A DNA stretch of 64,000 nt from JAAZNO01 sp964508025 (lineage in GTDB: Bacteria; Chloroflexota; Anaerolineae; B4-G1; SLSP01): assembly GCA_964508025.1 (NCBI GenBank), contig CAZDSF010000002.1:49630-113629 (forward strand), read 5' to 3'. Made by a program: the position numbers and the translations under genes. Below the pieces are notes generated by a model. That model was not told where the DNA came from and ran no database searches. It saw nothing but the letters and a program-made list of their open reading frames with translations. Positions 40,601-48,373 of this stretch are shown here, piece after piece (the stretch's first letter is position 1; every line of letters starts with the position of its first letter).

Positions 40601-41945
40601 TGATGACCGCTGGTTTCCGATGGAGCATCTGTACACGAGCGCCCTGGATGCGGCGGGCATCCGCTACGATGTGTGGGATACGGCCCATTCCAGCAGTGGG
40701 CTGCCAGACGTAACCGCAGTCACGGATGAAGTGCTTGCGCGCTATCCGGTGGTGCTCTGGTTCACCGGCTATGACTGGCACGATCCCATCACCGAGCTGG
40801 AGGAGCAGCGGTTGCTGCGCTATCTGGATCGCGGTGGGCGGCTGTTGCTTTCGGCGCAGGATTTTCTCCGCTACGGCGACTTGCGCCCGCTCGGCGCGCG
40901 GATGGGCGTGGCGCATCCCAATCTGGACTTCGGCGTGAAGACGGCTTTTGGCGTGGCGGCGCACCCTGCTGCCGGCGCGTGGGGGCCGGCGCGGTTGACC
41001 TATCCTTTCATGAACTGGAGCGATGCGCCTGAACCGCAGCCTGATGCGGCGATTGTGGCGCGCGGGCAGTTCGGGCAGCCGGCGGCGCTGAGCGCCGGCG
41101 GCGTAGCCACAGGAACGTGGCGCACGCTGTTCTACGCCTTTCCTCTGGAGACGTTGCCGGCAACGGCGCGGACGACGGCGCTGGCGCGGGGCGTGGGATG
41201 GCTTTCGCCGCTGGGGGAGAGCCGTTGGGGCCTGACCCCTGCCGCGCCGCGACCTGGCGCGCGCATCACGGCGACGCTCACGCTGCGCAACGACGGCCCA
41301 ACGGCGACAATGGGCCAGTTCTCGCATCATGTTCCGCTCTCATTGACGCTGCTCACGGAGACGCTGCCGCCGGCGCTGCATTTCGATGCTGCGACCCGGT
41401 TGCTGACGTGGGCCGGCGCGGTATCGCCCGGCGCGCCGCGCACCTACACCTGGGCGCTCCTCGCGCCCACCACGCCTACTACGCTGATGCCCACGGCGAC
41501 CATCACGATGCCGACGCTCAAGTTGGGCTTCACCCGCGAGACAATATTGCGGGTGGGCGGCAGCGACTTGAGCGGCAGCGCCTGGCTCGCGCCGCCGCCT
41601 TTGCGGGCGCAAGAACCGGCGACGCTCACCCTGGTGCTGCGCAACAGCGGCGCGGCGCCGGTAACGGAGGGGGTATTGCGGATGTGGCTTATGCCCGGCG
41701 TCGCTCCGCTCACGGCGACGGTGGTCCCCACGCGCGGTATGATGTTGCAGCCCTGGCAGGGGACGCTGGCGCCCGGCGCGGCGACAGCAGTGACGGTGGG
41801 GGTGCGTCCCTGGGTGTATGATGCGCCGTTGCGCGTGGATGCGCTGTTCGCCGAAGGAGGGCAAGAGCGGTGGGAGCGCAGCTTGTGGCTCACCGTGCTT
41901 CCGCAAGCGGTGTATCTGCCGCTGGTTTTGCGCCAGACGCCATAG
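37608..41945 (+). CDS. Giant secreted subtilisin-like protease (S8)
   Basis: About 1,445 residues. A signal peptide (WVLILALALLAAPLSTPAMA) precedes a propeptide-like region and a subtilase domain with the triad in order: Asp in VIAGMDTGIDYQHPV (~219), His in DDHGHGTHTISTAVG (~264) and Ser in MNGTSMATPHVAGVGALL (~428). Beyond are carboxypeptidase-regulatory-like repeats (~480-650), two related domains that share YDVW and GGRLLLSAQD-type blocks (~655-880 and ~990-1130), and beta-rich Pro/Ala/Thr repeats to the end. It probably degrades extracellular protein. The start may be 37608 or 37617; upstream TTG is unlikely. No C-terminal sorting signal is obvious. Confidence 0.88.
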   Translation: MWSMGTIVTWVKYHGNQRVWRVGWVLILALALLAAPLSTPAMAAPRSAPMPQTALPWIEPELLRALAGERTLPLAVIVSLRAPAPFDVTALPADTKAARAQLTTGLQAQLAFSRVPLEPLLRQAQRSGELWALQDLWIINGLALTADSGVVQRLALHPAVAALRLDHRRAYLSPKFEAEPDAAMLDTPTAEWGVARIRAPEVWEQLGITGAGAVIAGMDTGIDYQHPVLVGNYRGALGHGAFEHHGAWFDAVSGGLYPYDDHGHGTHTISTAVGQEGIGVAPGARWIGVKMLSGSGYGQDSWIHAGFQWLLAPGGDPQLAPDVVVCSWGSTNAMDENFAPDLAALRAAGILAVFAAGNEGPGRSSLRSPASLPGAFAVGASDLYEAVASFSSRGPSPWEEVKPTVVAPGVLVRSSMPGGVYAMMNGTSMATPHVAGVGALLRSISPTVSLPLLTHIITATTVPFTTTLPNNDSGWGRVDALAAANLLMHPGIITGVVRSAAGLPLRGAQVQALPRAAAHLQDAPQPTGTTITDIAGRYSLMLRPTLYDVHATAFGYYPSTTSAVQVVTDTITQVDFYLPPLPSGEIQGQVLVQATGAPPTRPVTIRALYTPVTATVRVDGAYSLRLPTGIYTLEARGNGYRVVTATVTVATNGVAQQNFTLEQAPTLLVVDQGALYYRSRIALWTQALEALAYAYDVWPVIALPLPDTLLAPYDIVLWSAPVGSPGAIWEGALLEQYLEAGGRLLLSGQDVAYFDSGSGLSVGPQDYLGELLGVRFVADDTLSRTVIGAGPFAGLMANIAGGTGANNQLSPDTIALRDPDIAELFWQYGDSAGAGTGAYLCTPYRGLFWAFGYEGIATEDARREIMARTLTWLSQPQSVKGLRLTLEDGSLPNVPLRIGRPGEVLTHTLRLRHIGVAGAADTATLALSALQWAATVTPTQVTLAPCAETLVHVRVTIPATAGVDAADTATLMLASASGAEAVTTTLRTKTPAPVLLVDDDRWFPMEHLYTSALDAAGIRYDVWDTAHSSSGLPDVTAVTDEVLARYPVVLWFTGYDWHDPITELEEQRLLRYLDRGGRLLLSAQDFLRYGDLRPLGARMGVAHPNLDFGVKTAFGVAAHPAAGAWGPARLTYPFMNWSDAPEPQPDAAIVARGQFGQPAALSAGGVATGTWRTLFYAFPLETLPATARTTALARGVGWLSPLGESRWGLTPAAPRPGARITATLTLRNDGPTATMGQFSHHVPLSLTLLTETLPPALHFDAATRLLTWAGAVSPGAPRTYTWALLAPTTPTTLMPTATITMPTLKLGFTRETILRVGGSDLSGSAWLAPPPLRAQEPATLTLVLRNSGAAPVTEGVLRMWLMPGVAPLTATVVPTRGMMLQPWQGTLAPGAATAVTVGVRPWVYDAPLRVDALFAEGGQERWERSLWLTVLPQAVYLPLVLRQTP

Positions 41946-41968
41946 CTCCTGGCGTGTAAGGGGAAGCT

Positions 41969-42613
41969 TCAGGTAAGACGGCGAATCACCATGACCACTT
42001 TGCCCTGCACGCGGACATACTCCGCCGGAACTTTGAAAGGTTCCATGGTGGGATTGGCGGGTTGCAGGCGCACTTGCTGTCCATCGTAGTAGACTTTCTT
42101 GAGCGTCGTTTCTTCGCGGTCTTCGAGCCAGACGGCAGCCATTTCGCCATTCTCAACGCGCTCCTGTTGCCGCAAGATGACGATGTCGCCATCGTGGACG
42201 AGCGCGTCAATCATCGAATCGCCTTTGACGGAGAGAGCGAAGAGCTTGTCAAGATCGCGCCCGAAGAGCGCCTGGTTGATCTCGATGGTTTCATCACCGG
42301 CAAGGGCTTCGGCATTGATCGGTTTGCCTGCAACGATGGTGCCCAGGTACGGGATGGCGAAGATGTCATTGGGCTGTGCGTGCGGCGGCGGCGTTTCTGG
42401 CTGCGTGAGCCGGATCCCGCGTGAAATGGCGGGATTGCGGCTGATGCGCCCGCGCTTTTCCAGTTGCGCCAGATAGAAGCTGATCAGGGATGTGGATTCG
42501 ATGCTGAGTTCTTTGCCGATTTCTCGCACGGTAGGCGGATAGCCATTTTCCCGGCTGTAGGCTTCTACAAATTGCAGAATGCGTTCCTGACGTTCTTTGG
42601 ATTGCTGTTTCAT
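41969..42613 (-). CDS. lexA: LexA repressor
   Basis: A 214-residue LexA. The N-terminal winged helix is NGYPPTVREIGKELSIESTS with LISFYLAQLEKRG; the self-cleavage site is the Ala-Gly in GTIVAGKPI; the catalytic Ser is in SVKGDSMIDALVHDGD and the Lys in the DREETTLKKVYY strand. LexA represses DNA-damage genes until RecA filaments trigger autocleavage. It is convergent with the S8 protease. Its own promoter contains a perfect GAAC-N4-GTTC box, so it is autoregulated. Confidence 0.95.
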   Translation of the reverse strand: MKQQSKERQERILQFVEAYSRENGYPPTVREIGKELSIESTSLISFYLAQLEKRGRISRNPAISRGIRLTQPETPPPHAQPNDIFAIPYLGTIVAGKPINAEALAGDETIEINQALFGRDLDKLFALSVKGDSMIDALVHDGDIVILRQQERVENGEMAAVWLEDREETTLKKVYYDGQQVRLQPANPTMEPFKVPAEYVRVQGKVVMVIRRLT

Positions 42614-42663
42614 CGCCGCCTCGCTTTTCCCAAATGCGCTCGCTATTATCCAAATCTATCCCA

Positions 42664-42692
42664 ATTATAGTCGAACATTTGTTCTGTGTCAA
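42664..42692 (-). promoter_or_regulatory. lexA promoter with SOS box
   Basis: On the minus strand: TTGACA (42687-42692), 17-base spacer, TATAAT (42664-42669), both perfect consensus. The spacer contains GAACAAATGTTC (42673-42684), the GAAC-N4-GTTC type SOS box used by LexA of Gram-positive and related lineages. Confidence 0.85.
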
Positions 42693-42699
42693 TAGGGAA

Positions 42700-42909
42700 T
42701 GTGACTGGTGACTGTAACGGTTCAGGTTTCCATCGCAAGGCGTAAGGAGTGTTTTTCGCTGCGGCGTGCAGTGCGGCAGCGCAAAATACTGTCGAAATCT
42801 GCGGCTCTAGCTGTTCTTGAGGGAAACATCGGCGGGGCTGCGCATCATCCGAGAACGAGACAATGTGCGTGGGTGCGCTTTAGCCCGGTCTTGACGGCGC
42901 TGAAGCGCC
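42700..42909. other. Gene-free region between lexA promoter and MFS gene
   Basis: About 210 bases with no credible coding frame, no repeat shared with the rest of the window and no clear terminator for the minus-strand MFS gene. Confidence 0.4.
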
Positions 42910-44172
42910 TTACTGCAAACTTGTTTGCTTCTCAGTGGCGTAATCCGTACTCAACATGCGTGGTTGGACAAACCAGCGGTAGACCATGTAGACCGAGATG
43001 GCATAGCTGCCTATGGTCAACCCAAAGACGGGATCGAAACCGTATGCCTGCTGGATTGGGCCGCTGACGCCGGGGCTGATGGCGCGCCCCATGCTCCAGA
43101 TCATGTTGTAGAGGCTGGCGGCCGTGGTGCGGGTGGATTCATCTGCCTCTTCCATAACCATTGTCTGATAGACTGGCCCGGAGAGATTCATCAACGCCAT
43201 GCGGACGAGGAAGGAGACCATCGCCAGCGGCAGATGGTGCATAAATCCCAGAATCACCATGAAGGGGATGGAGAGTCCCTGGGTGATGACCACGGTCATC
43301 GCTTTACCCCACCGCTCGGCGAGAATCGGCGCCAGCAGAATTGCCAGCCCCATGCCCAGTGAGCCGACGCCGAACAGCGCGCCGATGGCGCCATCGCTCA
43401 GGTTGTAGCGATTGCGGAAGAAGAGGTTCAGGAAAGGAATGAGCAATCCTGCCCCCATGGAAATGATGAGCGAGGGCAGCAGCAAGCGGATCATGCTCGT
43501 GCGATGTTCTCGCAACGCCGCAAATGGCGAGACCACTTTCGTGTGGGCGGCGGGTTTATCGGGGCGCAGCTTCAGAATCGGCAGCAGTGCCAACAGGCTG
43601 AGTAAGGTCGTGACCCCTAGCGACCAGCCATAAGCCACGCTTGATTGCGCGTCCACGAGGAGCAATGTGGCAAAGAGCGCGGGCAATGCGCCGCCGACGA
43701 AATTGCCGACAAAGGAGGACATGGTCCCGATGCCGGAATTCAGGCTGAACAGGTGTGTCCGCTCGGCAGGGGAACTGTTCTCCATGAGGAATGGGGCGGT
43801 CGCGGCGCCAAATAGGCTCGCGCCGATGCCGCGCAGGATCCCCGAAATGATGAGCATCGCCGGTGTGGGGAGCAGGAGCATTGCCAGTTGCGCGACGCCG
43901 CTCACTACGCCGCCAAGCAGGAAAGCGGCCCGGCGTCCGATATGGTCGCTGATATAGCCAGCGTACAGGATGAAAAATAGCGCGGTGATGGAAGGCAGGC
44001 TGATCAGAAATCCCAAAAAGCCTTCCTGGTGGCCCAGGCTGAGGATGTAGAAGTTGAAGAAGAGCTGAAATACGCCCTGCCCGGTTCCCTGAAGCGCCGA
44101 AACCCACAGGTAGCGCCGGGCATCGGGCGAGAAACGGCGTAGATTGTTCAGATATTCGCGCAAGATATGCAT
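42910..44172 (-). CDS. MFS transporter
   Basis: A 420-residue protein with about 12 membrane helices. The cytosolic loop between helices 2 and 3 has the MFS signature in ILYAGYISDHIGRRAAFLLG, and a related one occurs in the second half (ILAERWGKAMTVVI). It is probably a proton-coupled efflux or uptake carrier; nothing in the sequence names the substrate. No Shine-Dalgarno is evident at ATG 44172. It is divergent from the RNase Z gene and stands alone. Confidence 0.85.
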   Translation of the reverse strand: MHILREYLNNLRRFSPDARRYLWVSALQGTGQGVFQLFFNFYILSLGHQEGFLGFLISLPSITALFFILYAGYISDHIGRRAAFLLGGVVSGVAQLAMLLLPTPAMLIISGILRGIGASLFGAATAPFLMENSSPAERTHLFSLNSGIGTMSSFVGNFVGGALPALFATLLLVDAQSSVAYGWSLGVTTLLSLLALLPILKLRPDKPAAHTKVVSPFAALREHRTSMIRLLLPSLIISMGAGLLIPFLNLFFRNRYNLSDGAIGALFGVGSLGMGLAILLAPILAERWGKAMTVVITQGLSIPFMVILGFMHHLPLAMVSFLVRMALMNLSGPVYQTMVMEEADESTRTTAASLYNMIWSMGRAISPGVSGPIQQAYGFDPVFGLTIGSYAISVYMVYRWFVQPRMLSTDYATEKQTSLQ

Positions 44173-44225
44173 GACATTATCTCGTTAAATAGTTTGCTGT
44201 ACTAACTATAAGACCAAGTGTGTAT

Positions 44226-44253
44226 TTGTCAATCTGCTGGCGGTGAGTATAAT
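44226..44253 (+). promoter_or_regulatory. Candidate promoter for RNase Z gene
   Basis: TTGTCA (44226-44231), 16 bases, TATAAT (44248-44253), about 72 bases before the RNase Z start. Confidence 0.6.
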
Positions 44254-44324
44254 TAGATCATGATGTTTGAATCTGAACACCGGATGCCGTATTTGTCGGA
44301 TGCAGCCAGCCTCGGAGCGTGAGC

Positions 44325-45326
44325 ATGATCGAGATTGTGTTTTTGGGGACGGCGGCTTCGGCGCCTTCGATTCAACGGGGCTTGCCCTCACAGATGATCC
44401 TCTACAATGGCGAGCGTTTCCTGATTGATTGCGGCGAGGGGACGCAGCGCCAGATTTTGCGCAGCGGGCTGGGCTTCCGCCGTCTGGAGCGGGTGCTGTT
44501 GACGCATGGACACCTTGATCACATTCTGGGGTTGGGCGGGCTGATTTCCACGTTTGCGCGTTGGGAAGCCGTGGAGCGCATGGAGATCTGGGGCGGGCGT
44601 TGGACGCTGGAGCGCGTCAACGATTTGCTGTTCCGGGTGGTGTTGCGCGGCGCGCGTCCGCCGGTTCCCATAGATTTGCTGGAAGTGCGTGGGGGCGTCC
44701 TTTTAGAGGGGGAAACTCTGGAAATACGCGCGTTTCCGGTGACGCACCGCGGCCCAGGGTGTTTTGGCTATCTGTTCCGCGAAAAGTCGCGGCGTCCCTT
44801 CCTGCCGGAGCGCGCCGAGGCGTTGGGTGTGCCGGCCGGCCCGGAACGCCGCCGCCTGGTCAACGGCGAGGCGGTGACATTGGCCGATGGGCGCGTTGTG
44901 AATCCAGAGGACGTGCTCGGACCAGATCGTCCGGGGGTCGCGCTTGCGGTGGTGGGCGACGCGGCGCGGGTGGATGATCTGACATCCGCCGTGCGGGGTG
45001 TGGATTTGCTGGTCTGTGAAGCGACGTATTTGCAGCACGATGCCGAAATGGCGCGGCGTTTTGGGCACCTGACCGCAGCGCAGGCAGCATGGTTGGCGCG
45101 TGAGGCAGAAGCGCGGTTGCTGGTGCTGACGCACCTTTCGCAGCGCTATCGGGTCTCGCAGATTTTCGATGAAGTGCGCCCGATTTTCCCGAATGTGGTT
45201 GTGGCGCGCGATTTCGACCATTTTCAGGTGACGCGCGAGCGCATTGACATGCGCAATGAGCAGTTGGATAGCGACGAGCCGTTGCTAGAACTCTATGCGG
45301 GGCAGGAGTCGCCAGCAGTTGATTGA
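44325..45326 (+). CDS. rnz: Ribonuclease Z (MBL-fold tRNA 3' processing enzyme)
   Basis: A 333-residue metallo-beta-lactamase-fold protein. It has MIEIVFLGTAASAPSIQRGL, FLIDCGEGTQRQILRSGLGF, the zinc motif VLLTHGHLDHILGLGGLIST, HLTAAQAAWLAREAEA and LLVLTHLSQRY. These are the RNase Z signatures; the enzyme trims the 3' trailer of tRNA precursors. ATG 44325 is preceded by GGAG seven bases upstream, better than a GTG at 44319. Residues about 150-200 form the insertion expected for the flexible arm, though shorter and more divergent than usual. Confidence 0.88.
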   Translation: MIEIVFLGTAASAPSIQRGLPSQMILYNGERFLIDCGEGTQRQILRSGLGFRRLERVLLTHGHLDHILGLGGLISTFARWEAVERMEIWGGRWTLERVNDLLFRVVLRGARPPVPIDLLEVRGGVLLEGETLEIRAFPVTHRGPGCFGYLFREKSRRPFLPERAEALGVPAGPERRRLVNGEAVTLADGRVVNPEDVLGPDRPGVALAVVGDAARVDDLTSAVRGVDLLVCEATYLQHDAEMARRFGHLTAAQAAWLAREAEARLLVLTHLSQRYRVSQIFDEVRPIFPNVVVARDFDHFQVTRERIDMRNEQLDSDEPLLELYAGQESPAVD

Positions 45327-45348
45327 ACGCGGAATGTGCAAAACCCAC

Positions 45349-45378
45349 TTGACACATATTCGGTTTTGTCTGTATAAT
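45349..45378 (+). promoter_or_regulatory. Promoter of the nucleoside ABC transporter operon
   Basis: Perfect TTGACA (45349-45354) and TATAAT (45373-45378) with an 18-base spacer. A TGTCTG half-site (45367-45372) abuts the -10. Confidence 0.8.
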
Positions 45379-45582
45379 GATTGGGTGTAGTTGACTGACA
45401 TCAGACAAGTGAACCGTTGAGCGTTTCACGAGTTGGCGTGCTCTAAATCTCAGACCGCAGGACAAACCTCGCGGCGCCGCATCTCAAGTAGAAAGGAGGT
45501 GGTCGGGGAGCGCATACAGAGATCAGACAGAATGCTAAGCTTGCTGGCTGGAAGTTTATTGCTCTGAAGGAGGTTTGCATCT
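45379..45582 (+). other. 204-base leader of the transporter operon
   Basis: The untranslated region contains the operator at 45392-45407, another CAGACA at 45524-45529, an unused AAGGAGG-like site near 45493, and a possible 11-codon leader frame (ATG 45532, stop 45565-45567) without its own RBS. I do not recognise a purine or other known riboswitch in it. Confidence 0.5.
45392..45407 (+). promoter_or_regulatory. GntR operator in the transporter leader
   Basis: TGACTG-ACAT-CAGACA followed by AGT, the same 6-4-6 layout and same right half as the gntR operator (TGTCTG-TTGT-CAGACA then AGT at 33502-33520). It starts 14 bases after the -10, near the expected transcription start. A further CAGACA lies at 45524-45529 in the roughly 200-base leader. 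Confidence 0.7.
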
Positions 45583-46680
45583 ATGAAACGCTATGTTTGG
45601 CTAACTATGTCCCTGCTGTTGATTGTGGCGCTGCTCTTTTCCGGCTGCGCCAGGAAAAGCCCTTCGGCTGGCACCCCTGATGATCCCTACAAGGTGGTTT
45701 TCGTCTACATTGGCCCGCCCGGCGATTTGGGATGGACTTACGAGCATGATCGTGGTCGGAAGATGATCGAGGCTGAATTCGGCGATCGCGTGCAGACCAA
45801 GTACATCGAGAACGTCCCCGAAGGCCCCGACGCCGCGCGCGTCATCCGCGATTTTGCGCAGCAGGGCTATGATATGATCTTCGCTACCTCGTTCGGGTAC
45901 ATGGATGCCATGGTCGAAGTGGCGCAGGAATTCCCCAACATCAAGTTCGAGCATTGCTCAGGCTACAAGACGGCGGACAACCTGGCGACCTATTTCGGGC
46001 GCATGTACCAGCCGCGCTATCTCTCCGGGATCGTGGCGGGGCGGATGACTACCAACAACGTGATCGGCTACGTGGCGGCCTTCCCCATCCCCGAAGTGGT
46101 GCGCGGCATCAATGCCTTCACGCTGGGAGCGCGGTCGGTCAATCCTGATGTGAAGGTCTACGTGGTGTGGTCGAATACCTGGTTCGATCCCGTGGTGGAG
46201 CGTGAAGCGGCGGTGGCGTTGCTGGATCAGGGCGCGGACATCATCGCGCAGCACCAGGATACCACCGAGCCGCAGAAGGCAGCGCAGGAGCGCGGTATGT
46301 TGAGCATCGGCTACGACTCGGATATGCGTGCTTTCGTTGGCGACACGGTGCTCACCAGCCCGATCTGGAACTGGGGTTCGTACTACGTCGAGACGGTGCG
46401 CGCCGGCATGGATGGCACTTGGCGGACGCATCAATACTGGGGCGCGATGAAAGAGGGCGTGACGGCGCTCGCCGATTTCAGCCCCAAAGTCCCCCAGGCG
46501 GTCCGGGATGAGGTGGAAGCCGCCAAGCAGAAGATCTTTGCGGGCCAGGATGTGTTCTGTGGGCCGATCAAGGATCAGAACGGGCAGGTGCGGGTAGCCG
46601 CCGGACAGTGCATGACGGATGGCGAGATGCTCAGCTTTGACTGGTTCGTTGAGGGTGTGGTCGGTTCTATCTCGCAGTGA
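45583..46680 (+). CDS. BMP-family solute-binding lipoprotein 1 (nucleoside type)
   Basis: A 365-residue lipoprotein. The signal peptide ends in the lipobox LFSGC (Cys near residue 22). The mature part matches the BMP/Med family: YKVVFVYIGPPGDLGWTYEH, VIRDFAQQGYDMIFATSFGY, YLSGIVAGRMTTNNVIGYVA, and GADIIAQHQDTTEPQKAAQE. BMP proteins bind purine nucleosides or related ligands for ABC import. AAGGAGG lies nine bases before ATG 45583. It is the first gene of a two-transporter operon and is followed by an intercistronic stem-loop, a common device for keeping binding protein in excess. Confidence 0.88.
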   Translation: MKRYVWLTMSLLLIVALLFSGCARKSPSAGTPDDPYKVVFVYIGPPGDLGWTYEHDRGRKMIEAEFGDRVQTKYIENVPEGPDAARVIRDFAQQGYDMIFATSFGYMDAMVEVAQEFPNIKFEHCSGYKTADNLATYFGRMYQPRYLSGIVAGRMTTNNVIGYVAAFPIPEVVRGINAFTLGARSVNPDVKVYVVWSNTWFDPVVEREAAVALLDQGADIIAQHQDTTEPQKAAQERGMLSIGYDSDMRAFVGDTVLTSPIWNWGSYYVETVRAGMDGTWRTHQYWGAMKEGVTALADFSPKVPQAVRDEVEAAKQKIFAGQDVFCGPIKDQNGQVRVAAGQCMTDGEMLSFDWFVEGVVGSISQ

Positions 46681-46690
46681 CAAAGACTTG

Positions 46691-46722
46691 GGGCGCGAGA
46701 GGGCTGCGGTCCTCTCGCGCCC
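46691..46722 (+). other. Intercistronic stem-loop after the binding-protein gene
   Basis: A 12-bp perfect stem (46691-46702 GGGCGCGAGAGG with 46711-46722), loop of eight, 11 bases after the stop. Without a T-run it is more likely a partial attenuator or 3' mRNA stabiliser than a full terminator. Confidence 0.5.
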
Positions 46723-46803
46723 ACTGTGGAAATGGTCTAGGGGATGCCGGTGCGTCCTCAAGACGCAGTGCGGCTTTTGCGATCTGGTGCTGAGAACACA
46801 CAC

Positions 46804-48363
46804 ATGAATGACCAACCGATACCGATCCTCGAAATGCGGGGAATCACTAAACGCTTCCCCGGCGTCCTGGCTAACGACCATGTAGTCTTGGAGCTCTATC
46901 CCGGCGAGGTGTTGGCGTTGCTGGGCGAGAACGGCGCCGGCAAGAGCACGTTGATGAATGTGCTCGTGGGCCTGTACCGACCGGATGAAGGGGAGATTCG
47001 GGTACGCGGACAGCGGGTCGAGATTCACTCGCCGCGTGATGCGTCGGCGTTGGGTATCGGCATGGTCCATCAGAACTTCATGCTGGTCAAAACCATGACC
47101 GTGGCCGAGAATATCATTCTGGGCGTAAGCGATCTGCCCTTTGTGCCGGATATTCGTGAAGTGACGCGGCGCATCCGCGAGCTCTCGCAACGCTACAATT
47201 TGCAGGTGGATCCCGATGCCTACATCTGGCAGTTGAGTGTGGGCGAGCAGCAGCGTGTGGAGATCCTCAAACTGGTGTATCGCGGCGCAGAGATTCTCAT
47301 TTTGGATGAACCCACCGCGGTATTGACGCCACAAGAGGCTCAGGAGTTGCAGGGGGTGCTGCGGTTGATGACCGCTGAAGGGAAATCTGCTATCTTCATT
47401 ACTCACAAGATGGAAGAAGTAATGGCGTTCTCCGATTGGGTACGGGTGTTGCAGCAGGGCCGATTGACGGCGGTGCGCAAGACGGCGGAGACCTCGCCGC
47501 AGGAACTCGCCCGGCTGATGGTGGGACGTGAGGTGCTGTTTCGGTTGGAGCGCACCGAACGGGCCTTGGGGGAGAAAATTCTGGAGTTGCGGAATGTTTC
47601 CGTTACCGATGACCGGGGCTTGCCCGCGTTACGGGAGGTCACATTCGACATCCATGGCGGAGAGATTCTGGGAATTGCCGGCGTCGCGGGCAACGGGCAA
47701 TCGCAGCTGGCAGAGGTGGTAACCGGGTTACGGCGCAGCACCCGGGGACAGATTTTCATTCGTGGTCGGGAAATGACGCACCGTTCTCCGTTGGAGATGA
47801 TTCGCGCAGGTGTGAGCCACATTCCGGCGGACCGCATTGGCATGGGCGCCGTGGGCAACATGGCGGTGGCGGACAATCTGGCGATGAAGGGCTATCGCAG
47901 CGCGCCTATCAGCGAGGGCGGCATCCTCCACCCCCGGCGCGTGTTGGAATTCGCGCAGCGGATGATCGAAGCGTTCCGCATCGCTACGCCGACGCCGCAG
48001 ACGCGCATCAAATTCCTCTCCGGCGGCAACATTCAAAAGGCGATTTTGGCCCGCGAGATTGATGCCTGTGATGGGTTGATGGTAGCCGTGTATCCGGCGC
48101 GCGGGTTGGATGTGGGCGCGACCGAGGCCGTTCGCAAGATGCTGCTGGCGCAACGCGAGCAGGGGTTGGCCGTATTGTTGATCTCCGAAGATCTGGAGGA
48201 GCTGCTCTCTATTGCGGATCGCATTGCGGTGCTGTTCGAGGGCCGGGTGATGGGCATCCTTCCATCGGCGCAAGCCACGGTGGAGATGCTGGGGCTGATG
48301 ATGGCCGGGGTGCCGCTGGCGGAGCTCCCCACGGCGGCGCACGCCGACCGGATCGTTGCGTAG
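46804..48363 (+). CDS. ABC transporter ATPase 1, duplicated (nucleoside type)
   Basis: A 519-residue protein with two ABC domains. Domain 1 has LLGENGAGKSTLMNVLVGLY (Walker A), LSVGEQQRVEILKLVYRGAE (signature) and ILILDEPTAVLTP (Walker B). Domain 2 has IAGVAGNGQSQLAEVVTGLR and LSGGNIQKAILAREIDACDG. The second Walker B region (GLMVAVYPARGLDVGATEAV) lacks a clear Asp-Glu, as often in sugar/nucleoside-type ATPases where only one site is fully active. It powers import with the adjacent permeases. The start at 46804 is preferred by homology, though no good RBS is seen; ATG 46744 is an alternative. Confidence 0.9.
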   Translation: MNDQPIPILEMRGITKRFPGVLANDHVVLELYPGEVLALLGENGAGKSTLMNVLVGLYRPDEGEIRVRGQRVEIHSPRDASALGIGMVHQNFMLVKTMTVAENIILGVSDLPFVPDIREVTRRIRELSQRYNLQVDPDAYIWQLSVGEQQRVEILKLVYRGAEILILDEPTAVLTPQEAQELQGVLRLMTAEGKSAIFITHKMEEVMAFSDWVRVLQQGRLTAVRKTAETSPQELARLMVGREVLFRLERTERALGEKILELRNVSVTDDRGLPALREVTFDIHGGEILGIAGVAGNGQSQLAEVVTGLRRSTRGQIFIRGREMTHRSPLEMIRAGVSHIPADRIGMGAVGNMAVADNLAMKGYRSAPISEGGILHPRRVLEFAQRMIEAFRIATPTPQTRIKFLSGGNIQKAILAREIDACDGLMVAVYPARGLDVGATEAVRKMLLAQREQGLAVLLISEDLEELLSIADRIAVLFEGRVMGILPSAQATVEMLGLMMAGVPLAELPTAAHADRIVA

Positions 48364-48373
48364 GAGGGCCATG

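Noticed and set aside
45532..45567. Leader peptide MLSLLAGSLLL upstream of the transporter operon
   Set aside because: The nearest Shine-Dalgarno-like sequence is over 30 bases away, and a frame of this length is expected by chance.
45379..45582. Purine riboswitch in the leader of the nucleoside transporter operon
   Set aside because: The conserved three-way-junction core of known purine riboswitches could not be found; the operator explains regulation better.
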